Shown here: positions 32,249 through 41,566 of the stretch, one piece after another
How the letters are laid out: each line of letters starts with the position of its first letter
How positions within the stretch are numbered: the first letter of the stretch is position 1
Assembly: GCA_000721275.1 (NCBI GenBank)
Contig: JOFO01000016.1
Location: 65,678-129,677, forward strand
DNA from: Microtetraspora glauca
GTDB taxonomy: Bacteria > Actinomycetota > Actinomycetes > Streptomycetales > Streptomycetaceae
Reading direction: 5' to 3'
Length of the DNA stretch: 64,000 bases
Position numbers and translations under genes: made by a program
Notes under the pieces: generated by a model
Told to the model about the DNA's origin: nothing
Database searches by the model: none
The model's input: the letters and a program-made list of their open reading frames with translations, nothing else

Positions 32249-33699
32249 GGACCGAGCGCCTCTTCATCGGCGGCACGTGGACCGAGCCCGACGGCGGCCA
32301 CTACGAGGTGGTCGACCCGGCGACGGAGGAGACCGTCGGGCTGGCCCCCGAGGCGTCCCGGGCCCAGGTGTACGAGGCGGCCGCCGCGGCCCGCGACGCC
32401 TTCGCGTCCTGGTCGCGGACCCGGCCCGAGGAGCGGGCCGCGCTCCTCGACCGGGCCGCGGCGATCATGGCCAGGGACGCCGAGGCGCACACCGCCCTCG
32501 CCCGCGCCGAGACCGGCGCCACCACCGCCACCGCCCGCTCGATGCAGGTCGCCGTCGGCGCCGCCCGCTTCCGGCGGTACGCGCGGGGGGCGCTGGAACC
32601 GGTCGAGGAGGCCCTGCCGCCGCAGATCAACGAGGCCGGGCCGATGGGACGGGCCGGTGTCTTCGGCGCGGTCGCGGTGCGCCGCCCGGTCGGCGTCGTC
32701 ACCTGCATCACCTCGTACAACAACCCCTGGGCCAACCCGGCCGGCAAGATCGCGCCGGCGCTGGCCATGGGCAACACGGTGGTGGTGAAGCCGGCCCCGC
32801 AGGATCCGCTGTCCGTCGTCGCGCTGGTCCGCGCCCTGGAGGAGGCGGGCGTGCCGCCCGGGGTGGTCAACCTGGTCACCGGCTCCGCGCCCGCCGTCGG
32901 CGAGGCGGCCGTCGACTCCCCGGACGTCGACATGGTCTCCTTCACCGGCTCCACGGCGGTCGGCCGGGCCATCGGCGAGGTGTGCGGCCGGGACGTGAAG
33001 CGGCAGCTGATGGAGCTGGGCGGCAAGGGCGCGGCGCTCGTCTTCGACGACGCCGACCTGGACGCGGCGACGGCCGGCATCGGCACCACCTTCGCCTTCT
33101 ACAGCGGCCAGATCTGCACCGCCCCCACCCGGGTGCTGGCCCAGCGCGGGATCTACCGGCGGCTGGTCGAGAAGCTGACCGCCCACGTCGCCCTCATGAA
33201 GGTCGGCCACCCCGCGGAGCGGGGCACGGTCGTCGGCCCGGTGATCTCGGCGGCCCACCGCGACCGGGTGGAGGCGTACGTGGAGCTGGGGCGGAAGGAG
33301 GGCGCCACGGTCGTCGCGGGCGGCGAGCGCCCGCCCTTCGACCGCGGCTTCTACGTGGCGCCGACGCTGCTCGCGGACTGCACCCCCGGGATGCGGGTGG
33401 TACGGGAGGAGATCTTCGGCCCGGTCGTCGTGGTCGTCCCCTTCGACGACGAGGAGGAGGGCGTCGCGCTCGCCAACGACAGCGACTACGGGCTGCTCGA
33501 CTACGTGTGGTCCGGCGACGTGGCCCGCGCCTTCCGGGTGGCCGCCCGGCTGCGGGCCGGCGGGGTCGGCATCAACACCGTCGGCCGGAACATGGAGGCG
33601 CCCTTCGGCGGCTTCAAGAAGAGCGGGGTCGGACGGGACGTGGGCTCGTACGCCCTCCACGCCTACAGCGAGCTCCAGGCCGTGGTCTGGCCGGGCTGA
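32245..33699 (+). CDS. Aldehyde dehydrogenase family protein
   Basis: A 484-residue NAD(P)-dependent aldehyde dehydrogenase. Seen: TERLFIGGTWTEP at the start, TSYNNPWANPAGKIAPALAMGN with the oxyanion Asn, FTGSTAVGRAI, catalytic Glu257 in MELGGKG, catalytic Cys291 in SGQICTAPTR, EEIFGPVVVV, and PFGGFKKSG near the end. It turns an aldehyde into the acid. The GTG start at 32245 overlaps the stop of the amidohydrolase (GTGA), so it is the third gene of the 29255 operon. A terminator follows. Confidence 0.92.
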   Translation: MRTERLFIGGTWTEPDGGHYEVVDPATEETVGLAPEASRAQVYEAAAAARDAFASWSRTRPEERAALLDRAAAIMARDAEAHTALARAETGATTATARSMQVAVGAARFRRYARGALEPVEEALPPQINEAGPMGRAGVFGAVAVRRPVGVVTCITSYNNPWANPAGKIAPALAMGNTVVVKPAPQDPLSVVALVRALEEAGVPPGVVNLVTGSAPAVGEAAVDSPDVDMVSFTGSTAVGRAIGEVCGRDVKRQLMELGGKGAALVFDDADLDAATAGIGTTFAFYSGQICTAPTRVLAQRGIYRRLVEKLTAHVALMKVGHPAERGTVVGPVISAAHRDRVEAYVELGRKEGATVVAGGERPPFDRGFYVAPTLLADCTPGMRVVREEIFGPVVVVVPFDDEEEGVALANDSDYGLLDYVWSGDVARAFRVAARLRAGGVGINTVGRNMEAPFGGFKKSGVGRDVGSYALHAYSELQAVVWPG

Positions 33700-33713
33700 C
33701 CGGTCGGTACAAA

Positions 33714-33746
33714 GGCCGGAACCCAGTCCTCCCAAGGGTTCCGGCC
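33714..33746 (+). terminator. Terminator after the aldehyde dehydrogenase gene
   Basis: GGCCGGAACCC, 11-nt loop, GGGTTCCGGCC: perfect 11-bp arms beginning 15 bp after the stop codon. It closes the LLM-amidohydrolase-dehydrogenase operon. Confidence 0.75.
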
Positions 33747-33991
33747 CTCCGGGCGGACGCCGGGAAAATTCCTCGGGAAAATTTGAAAACGGACATTACG
33801 GGCTTCGCTGCGGTTCCCGCATATCGGACGGCGCCCGGTCGACCTACCGGTTGGTCGGTCCGGCGGGGTGGTCGATCTTTCAATCATCGGCGGATGTCCG
33901 GATCTGACCTCGCAATGCAAGGCATTGATCGATCAGGCGAGCGGAGTCTGATCCTCCGGATAAGGAAACCGCAGCACTTAACGTCCTGTTC
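33747..33991 (+). promoter_or_regulatory. Leader and promoter region of the APC permease
   Basis: An AT-richer stretch of about 245 bp. It holds a direct repeat CGGGAAAATT (33761-33770 and 33774-33783), a palindrome GACCTACC-GGTTGGTC (33841-33856, one mismatch) that looks like an operator, and TGATCGATCA (33926-33935). No open gene is seen. One of these is likely to control the permease at 33992, but none can be assigned to a known factor. Confidence 0.45.
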
Positions 33992-35557
33992 ATGACTCAG
34001 GTGGAAGCGCGGCCCCAGGCCGGAGACACGGTAAGGGGCGTCAACGCCCCGGGCGACACTCAGGACATGCGCAAGAAGGGCCTCGGCGGCAACTCCGTCG
34101 GCCTCCTCGGCAACGCCGTCATCGGCATCTCCACCGTCGCCCCGGTGTACTGCCTGACGTCGACCCTCGGCTCCACCGCCGGCGAGGTCGGCCTCCAGAT
34201 GCCCGCCGTCTTCCTCGCGGGCTTCCTCCCGATGCTCCTCGTCGCCTTCGCGTACCGGGAGCTCAACAAGGCCATGCCGGACTGCGGCACCTCCTTCACC
34301 TGGACCGTGAAGGCCTTCGGCCCCAAGATCGGCTGGATGTGCGGCTGGGGCCTGGTGATCGCCACGATCATCGTCCTCTCCAACCTGGCCGGCGTCGCCA
34401 CCTCGTACTTCTGGCTCCTCGCCGGCGAGATCACCGGCAGCGAGTCGGTCGCCGCCCTGGACGACAACAAGGCCGTCCACATCGTCACCTGCCTCGCCCT
34501 GATCGCCGTCGCCACCGCGATCAGCTACCGCGGCATGACGGCCACCAAGGGCGTCCAGTACGCCCTCGTCGGCCTCCAGCTCGTCGTCCTCGCCGTCTTC
34601 GTCGCCCTGGCCCTGTCCAAGGCCGGCTCCTTCGAGACCTCGGTCGACTTCTCCTGGTCCTGGATGAACCCCTTCGCGGTCCAGTCCTTCGCCGCCTTCA
34701 CCGCCGGCCTCTCCCTCTCGATCTTCATGTACTGGGGCTGGGACGCCTGCATGGCGACCAACGAGGAGACCACCGGCAGCGACAAGACCCCCGGCCGCGC
34801 CGCGCTCATCGCGATGGTCGTCCTGGTCGGCTCCTACCTGGCCACCGGCATCGCCGCGCAGATGGCCGTCGGCTCCGGCGACCAGGGCCTCGGCCTCGCC
34901 AACCCGGAGACCTCCGACAACGTCTTCGCCGCCCTCGCCGGCCCGGTCATGGGCCCGGTCCTCGGCGTCTTCCTCTTCGTCGCCGTCCTGGCCTCCGCCG
35001 CCGCGAGCCTCCAGACCACCTTCATCCCGGTCGCCCGCACGGTCCTCGCCATGTCCACCTACGAGGCCCTGCCGAAGTCCTTCACCAAGGTCCACCCGGT
35101 CTTCAAGACCCCCGGCAAGGCCACCGTCGTCGCGGGTGTCGCCACCGGCGCCTTCTACACCGTGATGACCCTGGTCAGCGAGCACGTCCTGGTCGACACC
35201 ATCTACGCGCTCGGCCTCATGATCTGCTTCTACTACGGCATCACGGCCTTCGCCTGCGTCTGGTACTTCCGCGCGGAGCTCTTCCGCTCCTTCCGCGACC
35301 TCGCCTTCAAGGGCCTGATGCCCGCCCTCGGCGGCCTGATGCTCACGGCCGTCTTCGGCAAGACGCTCTACGACATGTGGGACCCGGCCTACGGCTCCGG
35401 CTCCGCCGTCTTCGGCGTCGGCTCCGTCTTCGTCATCGCCGTCGGCCTGCTCCTCCTCGGCGCGGTGATCATGCTGGTCATGCAGCGCCGCAGCCCGGCC
35501 TTCTTCCGCGGCGAGGTCCTCACCAAGGAGACCCCGTCCCTGGTGGTCGCCGACTGA
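33992..35557 (+). CDS. APC family amino acid/polyamine permease
   Basis: A 521-residue membrane transporter with 12 predicted helices. Seen: GNSVGLLGNAVIGISTVAPVYC (TM1 with the unwound GISTVAP motif), the TM2 stretch LPMLLVAFAYRELNK, GTSFTWTVKAFGPKIGWMCGW, and in TM8-10 ALAGPVMGPVLGVFLFVAVLAS. The first 30 residues are polar. It would import amino acids or amines by cation symport or exchange. It stands alone between two terminators and has its own leader with repeats. Confidence 0.88.
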   Translation: MTQVEARPQAGDTVRGVNAPGDTQDMRKKGLGGNSVGLLGNAVIGISTVAPVYCLTSTLGSTAGEVGLQMPAVFLAGFLPMLLVAFAYRELNKAMPDCGTSFTWTVKAFGPKIGWMCGWGLVIATIIVLSNLAGVATSYFWLLAGEITGSESVAALDDNKAVHIVTCLALIAVATAISYRGMTATKGVQYALVGLQLVVLAVFVALALSKAGSFETSVDFSWSWMNPFAVQSFAAFTAGLSLSIFMYWGWDACMATNEETTGSDKTPGRAALIAMVVLVGSYLATGIAAQMAVGSGDQGLGLANPETSDNVFAALAGPVMGPVLGVFLFVAVLASAAASLQTTFIPVARTVLAMSTYEALPKSFTKVHPVFKTPGKATVVAGVATGAFYTVMTLVSEHVLVDTIYALGLMICFYYGITAFACVWYFRAELFRSFRDLAFKGLMPALGGLMLTAVFGKTLYDMWDPAYGSGSAVFGVGSVFVIAVGLLLLGAVIMLVMQRRSPAFFRGEVLTKETPSLVVAD

Positions 35558-35591
35558 CGTCCGGCGCGGCCACCTGAGTCATCCCGAAACG

Positions 35592-35629
35592 CGAAAGCGG
35601 CGGTCCCGTGGGGGGTACCGCCGCTTTCG
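35592..35629. terminator. Bidirectional terminator after the permease gene
   Basis: CGAAAGCGGCGGT and its exact complement ACCGCCGCTTTCG flank a 12-nt loop, 35 bp beyond the permease stop. It ends with TCGT on the plus strand and lies before the convergent small gene at 35657. Confidence 0.75.
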
Positions 35630-35656
35630 TCCGTCGTCCCGCCTGCTCCTCCCGGC

Positions 35657-35872
35657 TCAGCGCCGCCCGGGCAGCAGGCCGTTCACCGCCTGGTTGGCCG
35701 GCGGGAGGTCGGCGGCCTCGGGCGGGAGCGGCTTCGGGTCGAGGACGCCGCTCAGGGGGACGACCGACGGCAGGTTCAGGCCACCCGCGTCGGCGGCGGC
35801 GGTGCCGGCGGAGGCGAGGGCGCCGGCGGTGGCGGCGGCGGTCAGGGCGGCTGCGGTGAGGATCCTCTTCAT
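35657..35872 (-). CDS. Small exported hypothetical protein
   Basis: A 71-residue protein starting at the ATG at 35872 with GGAG upstream. A clear signal peptide (KRILTAAALTAAATAGALASAGTAAA) is cleaved probably after AAA or ADA. The mature part of about 43 residues is Pro/Leu-rich (LNLPSVVPLSGVLDPKPLPPEAADLP). No Cys. Similar short secreted proteins with LPxVVPLSGVL-like stretches are common and unassigned in Streptomyces. The upstream GNAT gene ends 31 bp before it on the same strand. Confidence 0.68.
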   Translation of the reverse strand: MKRILTAAALTAAATAGALASAGTAAADAGGLNLPSVVPLSGVLDPKPLPPEAADLPPANQAVNGLLPGRR

Positions 35873-35903
35873 GACCGCTCCAACGGACACCCGCCGGGCC
35901 GGG

Positions 35904-36671
35904 TTACGACCCGCCACCCTCCGGTGCCGGCTCCGCGATGAGGGCCGTCGCGACCGTACGGAAGCCGAGGCGGGCGTACAGCCGCTCCACGTCCCCGTCC
36001 GAGGCCGTCAGGAAGACCGTCCCGGCCCCCGCCGCCCGGGCCCGCGCGACCAGCGCCGCCGTCACCGCCAGACCCAGGCCCCGGCGGCGGGCCTCCGGCC
36101 GGGTGCCGACGCCCACCACCTCCGCCACGTCCCCGACCGGCTGGACCTGCCCGCCCGCCAGCGCCTCCCCGCTCGCCGTGTCGAAGGCGGCGACCAGGAC
36201 CGTCAGACCGGCGGCGATCCGCCCCGCCACCCGCTCCGCGTCACCCGGGCCCGGCGCCGCGCCGAACGCCGCGTACGGGGCGGCGACGGCCGCCGCCAGC
36301 TCCGGATCGTCCGCGCCGACCTCCCGCACGGCCGCCCCCGCCGGCTCCGGCACGGCGAGCGGCGCGCCGTCCAGCACCATCAGCGGGTGCGCGTGCACGG
36401 TGAGGCCGCTCGCCTCCACGGCCGCCCGCAGCCCCGGCGTCGTCTCCGCCACCCACTCGAACGCCTCCGGCACCCCCAGCTCCCGCTGCCGGGCCCGCAC
36501 CTTCTCCACGTCCCCCACCGACACCGGCCCGGGACGCCCGAGCGCGGGCCGCGCGTAGAAGGGCCACCCGCCGGCCCCCTCGCGCACGAACAGGGTCAGC
36601 GGCCCGAAGTCCTCGGCGCGGGCGGAGGAACGGGGAACGGCGTCGTAGTACGTCTCGATTCGGTTCAGCAC
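35904..36671 (-). CDS. GNAT family N-acetyltransferase
   Basis: A 255-residue acetyl-CoA-dependent acyltransferase. The acetyl-CoA site is VVGVGTRPEARRRGLGLAVTAALVARARAAGA (residues about 187-218; the RRRGLG loop is motif A), then TVFLTASDGDVERLYARLGFRTVATA (motif B). The N-terminal half ([28 protein letters not shown]) is a second, diverged lobe, as in the double-GNAT proteins of actinobacteria. Target unknown. Confidence 0.87.
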   Translation of the reverse strand: MLNRIETYYDAVPRSSARAEDFGPLTLFVREGAGGWPFYARPALGRPGPVSVGDVEKVRARQRELGVPEAFEWVAETTPGLRAAVEASGLTVHAHPLMVLDGAPLAVPEPAGAAVREVGADDPELAAAVAAPYAAFGAAPGPGDAERVAGRIAAGLTVLVAAFDTASGEALAGGQVQPVGDVAEVVGVGTRPEARRRGLGLAVTAALVARARAAGAGTVFLTASDGDVERLYARLGFRTVATALIAEPAPEGGGS

Positions 36672-36769
36672 CCGGCCACGCTAGGCCCCCCGCGACGGCG
36701 CGGCACCCTGATTACGCCGCACCCGTCCGCCCCCTCGGAATCCGCCGCCCCAGCCCCTACCGTGCCGTC

Positions 36770-37603
36770 ATGCGGATCTCGACCACGATCTTCCTGACCG
36801 ACGAGACCATCACGCCCGTGCGGCTCGCCCGCGAGCTGGAGGCGCGCGGCTTCGCCGGGCTCTACCTGCCCGAGCACACCCACCTCCCCGTCTCCCGGGA
36901 CACCGAGCACCCGGCGGGCGGACCCGCCGCCCGCGAGTACGGCCGGACCCTCGACCCGTACGTCGCCCTCGCCCAGGCCGCGGCCGTCACCGAACGGCTC
37001 GCGCTCGGCACCGGCATCACGCTGCTCGCCCAGCACGACCCCATCGCCCTCGCCAAGCAGGCCGCCACCCTCGACCACCTCTCCGGCGGACGCCTCACCC
37101 TCGGCGTCGGCTACGGCTGGAACCGCGAGGAGGCCGCCGACCACAACGTCGCCTGGGCCACCCGTCGCGACCTCGTCCACGACCGCCTCGCCCTCATGAA
37201 GGCCCTGTGGGCCCCCGAACCGACCGCGTACGAAGGCGCCTTCGGCTACTCGGTCCGCGCCTCCGAAGCCTGGCCGAAACCGCCCGCCGGCGCCCCCCGC
37301 GTCCTCCTCGGCGGCGCCGCCGGCCCCAAGCTGTTCCGCGCGATCGCCGCCCACACGGACGGCTGGCTGCCCATCGGGGGCCGCGGCCTCACCGACTCCC
37401 TCCCGCTGCTGCGCCGCGCCTGGGAGGAGGCGGGCCGCGACCCGAAGACCCTCCAGGTCGTCCCGTACGCCGTCCTCCCCACCCCCGGCAAGCTCGCCCA
37501 CTACGCCGACCTCGGCTGCGAGGAGACCGTCCTCCAGCTGCCGCCGGCGCCCGAGGCGGAGGTCCTGCGCGTCCTGGACGGGTACGCGGAGTACCTGGGC
37601 TGA
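36770..37603 (+). CDS. LLM class F420-dependent oxidoreductase
   Basis: A 277-residue luciferase-like protein of the shorter, F420-type branch. Seen: [78 protein letters not shown], and [28 protein letters not shown]. The GYGWN segment after LTLGV is typical of this branch. fbiC, which makes the deazaflavin core of F420, starts 64 bp downstream on the same strand, so the two may be cotranscribed. Confidence 0.88.
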   Translation: MRISTTIFLTDETITPVRLARELEARGFAGLYLPEHTHLPVSRDTEHPAGGPAAREYGRTLDPYVALAQAAAVTERLALGTGITLLAQHDPIALAKQAATLDHLSGGRLTLGVGYGWNREEAADHNVAWATRRDLVHDRLALMKALWAPEPTAYEGAFGYSVRASEAWPKPPAGAPRVLLGGAAGPKLFRAIAAHTDGWLPIGGRGLTDSLPLLRRAWEEAGRDPKTLQVVPYAVLPTPGKLAHYADLGCEETVLQLPPAPEAEVLRVLDGYAEYLG

Positions 37604-37667
37604 CGGGCGGGCGGCGGGCTGCGGGGACCCCGGTCCGGCGCCGCCGCCGCGCTCGTATGCTCGGGGC

Positions 37668-40274
37668 ATGACGGACCAGCAGACCGGGCCTCGGGCCGAG
37701 CAGGGGGGCGCGGCCCCCACCAGGAACGCGATGCGGAGGGCCCTGCGGCGGGCGCGGGACGGGGTGGCGCTGGACGTGGCCGAGGCGGCGGTGCTGCTGC
37801 GGGCGCGCGGGGGGGACCTGGCGGAGCTGGTGGCGGTCGCGGGGCGGGTGCGGGACGCGGGTCTGGAGGCGGCGGGGCGGCCGGGGGTGATCACGTACTC
37901 GAAGAGCGTGTTCATACCGCTGACGCGGCTGTGCCGGGACACGTGTCACTACTGCACGTTCGTCACCGTGCCGGGCAAGCTGCGGCGGGCGGGGCACGGG
38001 ATGTTCCTGTCGCCGGACGAGGTCCTGGACATCGCGCGCAAGGGCGCCGCACTCGGCTGCAAGGAGGCGCTGATCACCCTCGGTGACAAGCCGGAGGAGC
38101 GGTGGCCGGAGGCGCGGGAGTGGCTGGACGCGCACGGCTACGACGACACCCTCGCCTATGTGCGGGCGATGTCGGTGCGGATCCTGGAGGAGACCGGGCT
38201 GCTGCCGCACCTGAACCCGGGGGTGCTGTCGTGGACGGACTTCCAGCGGCTGAAGCCGGTGGCGCCGTCGATGGGGATGATGCTGGAGACGACCGCGACC
38301 CGTCTGTGGTCGGAGCCCGGTGGCCCGCACTACGGCTCGCCGGACAAGGAGCCGGCGGTGCGGCTGCGGGTCCTGGAGGACGCCGGCCGGTCCTCCGTCC
38401 CCTTCACGTCGGGGCTGCTGCTGGGGATCGGGGAGACGTACGAGGAGCGGGCCGAGTCGCTGTTCGCGCTGCGGCGGGTGGCGCGGGCCTATCACGGCGT
38501 GCAGGAGCTGATCATCCAGAACTTCCGGGCCAAGCCGGACACGGCGATGCGGTCGATGCCCGACGCAGAACTGGACGACCTGGTCGCGGCGGTGGCCGTC
38601 GCCCGGCTGATCATGGGTCCGTCGGCGAACATCCAGGCACCGCCGAACCTGGTCGACGCCGAGTACGAGCGGCTGATCGCGGCCGGCATCGACGACTGGG
38701 GCGGCGTGTCCCCGCTCACCATCGACCACGTCAACCCCGAACGGCCCTGGCCGAAGATCGAGGAACTGGCCGCGCGCTCCCGTGCCGCCGGTTTCGAGCT
38801 GCGCGAACGGCTCTGCGTCTACCCGGAGTTCGTCCAGCGGGGTGAGCCGTGGCTGGACCCGCGGATCGTCCCGCACGTCCGTGCGCTCGCCGACCCGCAG
38901 ACGGGCCTGGCGAACCCGGACGCCGTGGTGCGCGGCCTGCCCTGGCAGGAGCCCGACGAGGCGTTCACCGCTTCGGGCCGTACCGATCTGCACACCGCCG
39001 TCGACACCGAGGGCCGCACCGGTGACCGGCGCACCGATTTCGACGCCGTCTACGGCGACTGGGAGGCGCTGCGGGAGGCCGCAGCGCCCGGTATGCGGCC
39101 GGAGCGGATCGACGCCGACGTCCGCGAAGCCCTCGCCGTCGCCGCCGACGACCCGACGCGGCTGAGCGACCCGCAGGCCCTCGCCCTCCTGCACGCCGAC
39201 GGCCCCGCGCTGGACGCCCTGACCCGCGTCGCCGACGACGTCCGCAAGTCGGTGGCCGGCGACGAGGTGACGTACATCGTCACGCGGAACATCAACTTCA
39301 CCAACGTCTGCTACACCGGCTGCCGTTTCTGCGCCTTCGCGCAGCGCCGCACCGACGCCGACGCCTACACCCTCTCCCTCGGTCAGGTCGCCGACCGCGC
39401 CCAGCAGGCGTGGGACGTCGGCGCGGTCGAGGTGTGCATGCAGGGCGGCATCCACCCCGACCTGCCCGGCACCGCCTACTTCGACATCGCCAGGGCCGTG
39501 AAGGAACGGGTGCCGGGCCTGCACGTGCACGCCTTCTCCCCCATGGAGGTCGTCAACGGCGCCTCCCGCACCGGCCTGTCGATCCGCGAATGGCTCCAGG
39601 CGGCGAAGGAGGCCGGACTCGACTCGATCCCCGGCACCGCGGCCGAGATCCTGGACGACGAGGTCCGCTGGGTCCTCACCAAGGGCAAACTGCCCACCGC
39701 CACCTGGATCGAGGTCATCACCACCGCGCACGAGCTCGGCATCCGCTCGTCCTCGACCATGATGTACGGGCACGTCGACCAGCCCCGCCACTGGCTCGGC
39801 CACCTCCGCACCCTCGCCGGGATCCAGCAGCGCACCGGCGGCTTCACCGAGTTCGTCACCCTCCCGTTCATCCACACCAATGCGCCCGTCTACCTCGCCG
39901 GCATCGCCCGCCCCGGCCCGACCGTCCGCGACAACCGGGCCGTGACCGCCATGGCCCGCCTCCTGCTCCACCCGCACATCCCCAACATCCAGACCAGCTG
40001 GGTGAAACTGGGCGCGGAAGGTGCCGCCCAGATGCTCCGCTCCGGAGCGAACGACCTCGGCGGCACCCTGATGGAGGAGACCATCTCCCGCATGGCCGGA
40101 TCGAGTTACGGCTCCTACCGCTCCATCCGCGACCTGGAGGCGATCGCCGAGTCCGCCGGACGCCCCGCCCGCCCCCGCACCACCCTCTACGGCGAGGTCC
40201 CCGCCGAACGCCAGACAGCCGCCCGCGCCTCCGACGGCCACCTCCCCGAACTCCTCCCGGTGGTGGAGGGCTGA
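37668..40274 (+). CDS. fbiC: FO synthase (bifunctional radical SAM FbiC)
   Basis: An 868-residue enzyme making FO, the deazaflavin core of coenzyme F420, from tyrosine and a ribityl-aminouracil. It joins the two radical SAM units that are separate CofG and CofH in archaea. First cluster motif CRDTCHYC (Cys89, Cys93, Cys96) in the CofG half; second CYTGCRFC (Cys548, Cys552, Cys555) in the CofH half. Also seen: GEDxxE-like [47 protein letters not shown], and [10 protein letters not shown]. Length is as expected for actinobacterial FbiC. Its presence among three LLM proteins and a DDN-like reductase fits F420 use in this region, although fbiC itself has no TGACG site. Confidence 0.95.
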   Translation: MTDQQTGPRAEQGGAAPTRNAMRRALRRARDGVALDVAEAAVLLRARGGDLAELVAVAGRVRDAGLEAAGRPGVITYSKSVFIPLTRLCRDTCHYCTFVTVPGKLRRAGHGMFLSPDEVLDIARKGAALGCKEALITLGDKPEERWPEAREWLDAHGYDDTLAYVRAMSVRILEETGLLPHLNPGVLSWTDFQRLKPVAPSMGMMLETTATRLWSEPGGPHYGSPDKEPAVRLRVLEDAGRSSVPFTSGLLLGIGETYEERAESLFALRRVARAYHGVQELIIQNFRAKPDTAMRSMPDAELDDLVAAVAVARLIMGPSANIQAPPNLVDAEYERLIAAGIDDWGGVSPLTIDHVNPERPWPKIEELAARSRAAGFELRERLCVYPEFVQRGEPWLDPRIVPHVRALADPQTGLANPDAVVRGLPWQEPDEAFTASGRTDLHTAVDTEGRTGDRRTDFDAVYGDWEALREAAAPGMRPERIDADVREALAVAADDPTRLSDPQALALLHADGPALDALTRVADDVRKSVAGDEVTYIVTRNINFTNVCYTGCRFCAFAQRRTDADAYTLSLGQVADRAQQAWDVGAVEVCMQGGIHPDLPGTAYFDIARAVKERVPGLHVHAFSPMEVVNGASRTGLSIREWLQAAKEAGLDSIPGTAAEILDDEVRWVLTKGKLPTATWIEVITTAHELGIRSSSTMMYGHVDQPRHWLGHLRTLAGIQQRTGGFTEFVTLPFIHTNAPVYLAGIARPGPTVRDNRAVTAMARLLLHPHIPNIQTSWVKLGAEGAAQMLRSGANDLGGTLMEETISRMAGSSYGSYRSIRDLEAIAESAGRPARPRTTLYGEVPAERQTAARASDGHLPELLPVVEG

Positions 40275-40444
40275 CGGAGGCGGGTCCCTCCCCCCCCCCG
40301 GGACCTCGGGTGAACTGGGGTCAAAAGCGGCCTGAAGGGCGTCCGATCACATAAGGTTCCGCACCCCGAACGGACACACCCGGTCGATTAGAGTGCTGCG
40401 GAGACCGGTGAGAGAACGGGACCTCGGACGGGGGAGGGCACGTC
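40275..40444 (+). promoter_or_regulatory. Promoter region of the ARH-like gene with a C10 tract
   Basis: 170 bp after fbiC. It starts with a run of ten C (about 40290-40299) that could vary by slippage, then AT-richer sequence. TAGAGT (40389-40394) is a fair -10; no strong -35 is seen. The gene starts at the GTG at 40445 after GGGGGAGG. Confidence 0.35.
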
Positions 40445-41539
40445 GTGACCACCACTGCCGCGGCCGTGTGGGGCCGCACCGAACAGCAGGACTTCCGTTC
40501 GCGCGTCCGCGGCTGCCTGCTCGGCGCCGCCGTCGGCGACGCCTTCGGCGCCGGCGCGCACGACCGGACGCTGGACGAGCTCCGTACCGCGCACGGCGAC
40601 GCCGGCCTCACCGAACCCCCCGACGGCACCCTGCCGGTCACCGCCGCCACCCAGATGAGCCTCTTCACCGTCGACGGCCTCATCCGCGCCCACGTCCGCC
40701 GCGACAGCGGCGTCTGGCACCCGCCCACCGAGGTGCACCGCGCCGCCCTGCGCTGGGCGGCCACCCAGCGCGACTGGGGCCCCGACGAGCGCCGCCGCGA
40801 CAACGGCTGGCTCGGCCGCCAGGAGTGGCTGTACGCCCGCCGCCGGCCGCCCCGCGCCTGCCTCACCGGCCTCGGCGACGACCGGCTCGGCACCCTCGAC
40901 CAGCCCAAGAACCCCGACGCCGGCGACTCCGGCGCCCTCGCCCGCTCCGCCCCTTTCGGCCTCCTCGTCGGCTGGGAGCCGCAGCTCGTCTGCCAGCTCG
41001 CCGTCGAGTGCGCCGCCCAGACCCACGGCGCCCCCGCCGCCACCCTCGCCGCCGGCGCGCTCGCCGTGACCGTGCACGGCACCGCCCGCGGCGCCTCCGT
41101 CGAGGCCGCCGCCGGCACGGCCCTGGCGCTGCTGGCCGGCCGCCCCGGCCACGAACCCGTCACCGAGGCCCTGACCCGCGCCCTCGGAGCCGTACGCGAG
41201 GGCGTCCCCGACGCGGACCGCGTCACCGCCCTCGGGGCGGCCGAGGACACCGCGGAGGGCCAGCTGGCCGCGGCCGTCTACTGCGCCCTCGTCGGCGAGG
41301 ACGTCCGCCACGGGCTGCGCCTCGCCGCCAACCACGACGGCCCGTCCGCCGTCACCGCCGCCGTCACCGGCGCCCTCCTCGGCGCCCAGCACGGCGAGAC
41401 GGCCCTCCCGGCGGCCTGGCTGGCGGCGCTGGAGGGCCGGGGCACGGTCCTCGAACTCGCCGACGACCTGTCCATGGAGCTCACCCAGGCCGCCACCCTC
41501 CACACCCCCACCTGGCACGCCCGCTACCCGACGCCGTGA
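40445..41539 (+). CDS. ADP-ribosylglycohydrolase-like protein with degraded metal sites
   Basis: A 364-residue all-alpha protein of the ARH/DraG family, whose active members remove ADP-ribose from proteins using two Mg ions. The first strand GCLLGAAVGDAFG (23-35) is intact. The first metal motif, normally T-D-D-T, reads TAATQ (66-70), and the second, normally G-D-S-D-S/T, reads NHDGPSAV (near residue 297) before the intact helix TGALLGAQHG. With the paired aspartates gone, catalysis is doubtful; a binding role is more likely. The GTG at 40445 has GGGGGAGGG upstream. Confidence 0.8.
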   Translation: MTTTAAAVWGRTEQQDFRSRVRGCLLGAAVGDAFGAGAHDRTLDELRTAHGDAGLTEPPDGTLPVTAATQMSLFTVDGLIRAHVRRDSGVWHPPTEVHRAALRWAATQRDWGPDERRRDNGWLGRQEWLYARRRPPRACLTGLGDDRLGTLDQPKNPDAGDSGALARSAPFGLLVGWEPQLVCQLAVECAAQTHGAPAATLAAGALAVTVHGTARGASVEAAAGTALALLAGRPGHEPVTEALTRALGAVREGVPDADRVTALGAAEDTAEGQLAAAVYCALVGEDVRHGLRLAANHDGPSAVTAAVTGALLGAQHGETALPAAWLAALEGRGTVLELADDLSMELTQAATLHTPTWHARYPTP

Positions 41540-41566
41540 CCCCCGCGGGTCCGCGGGACGGGCGGC

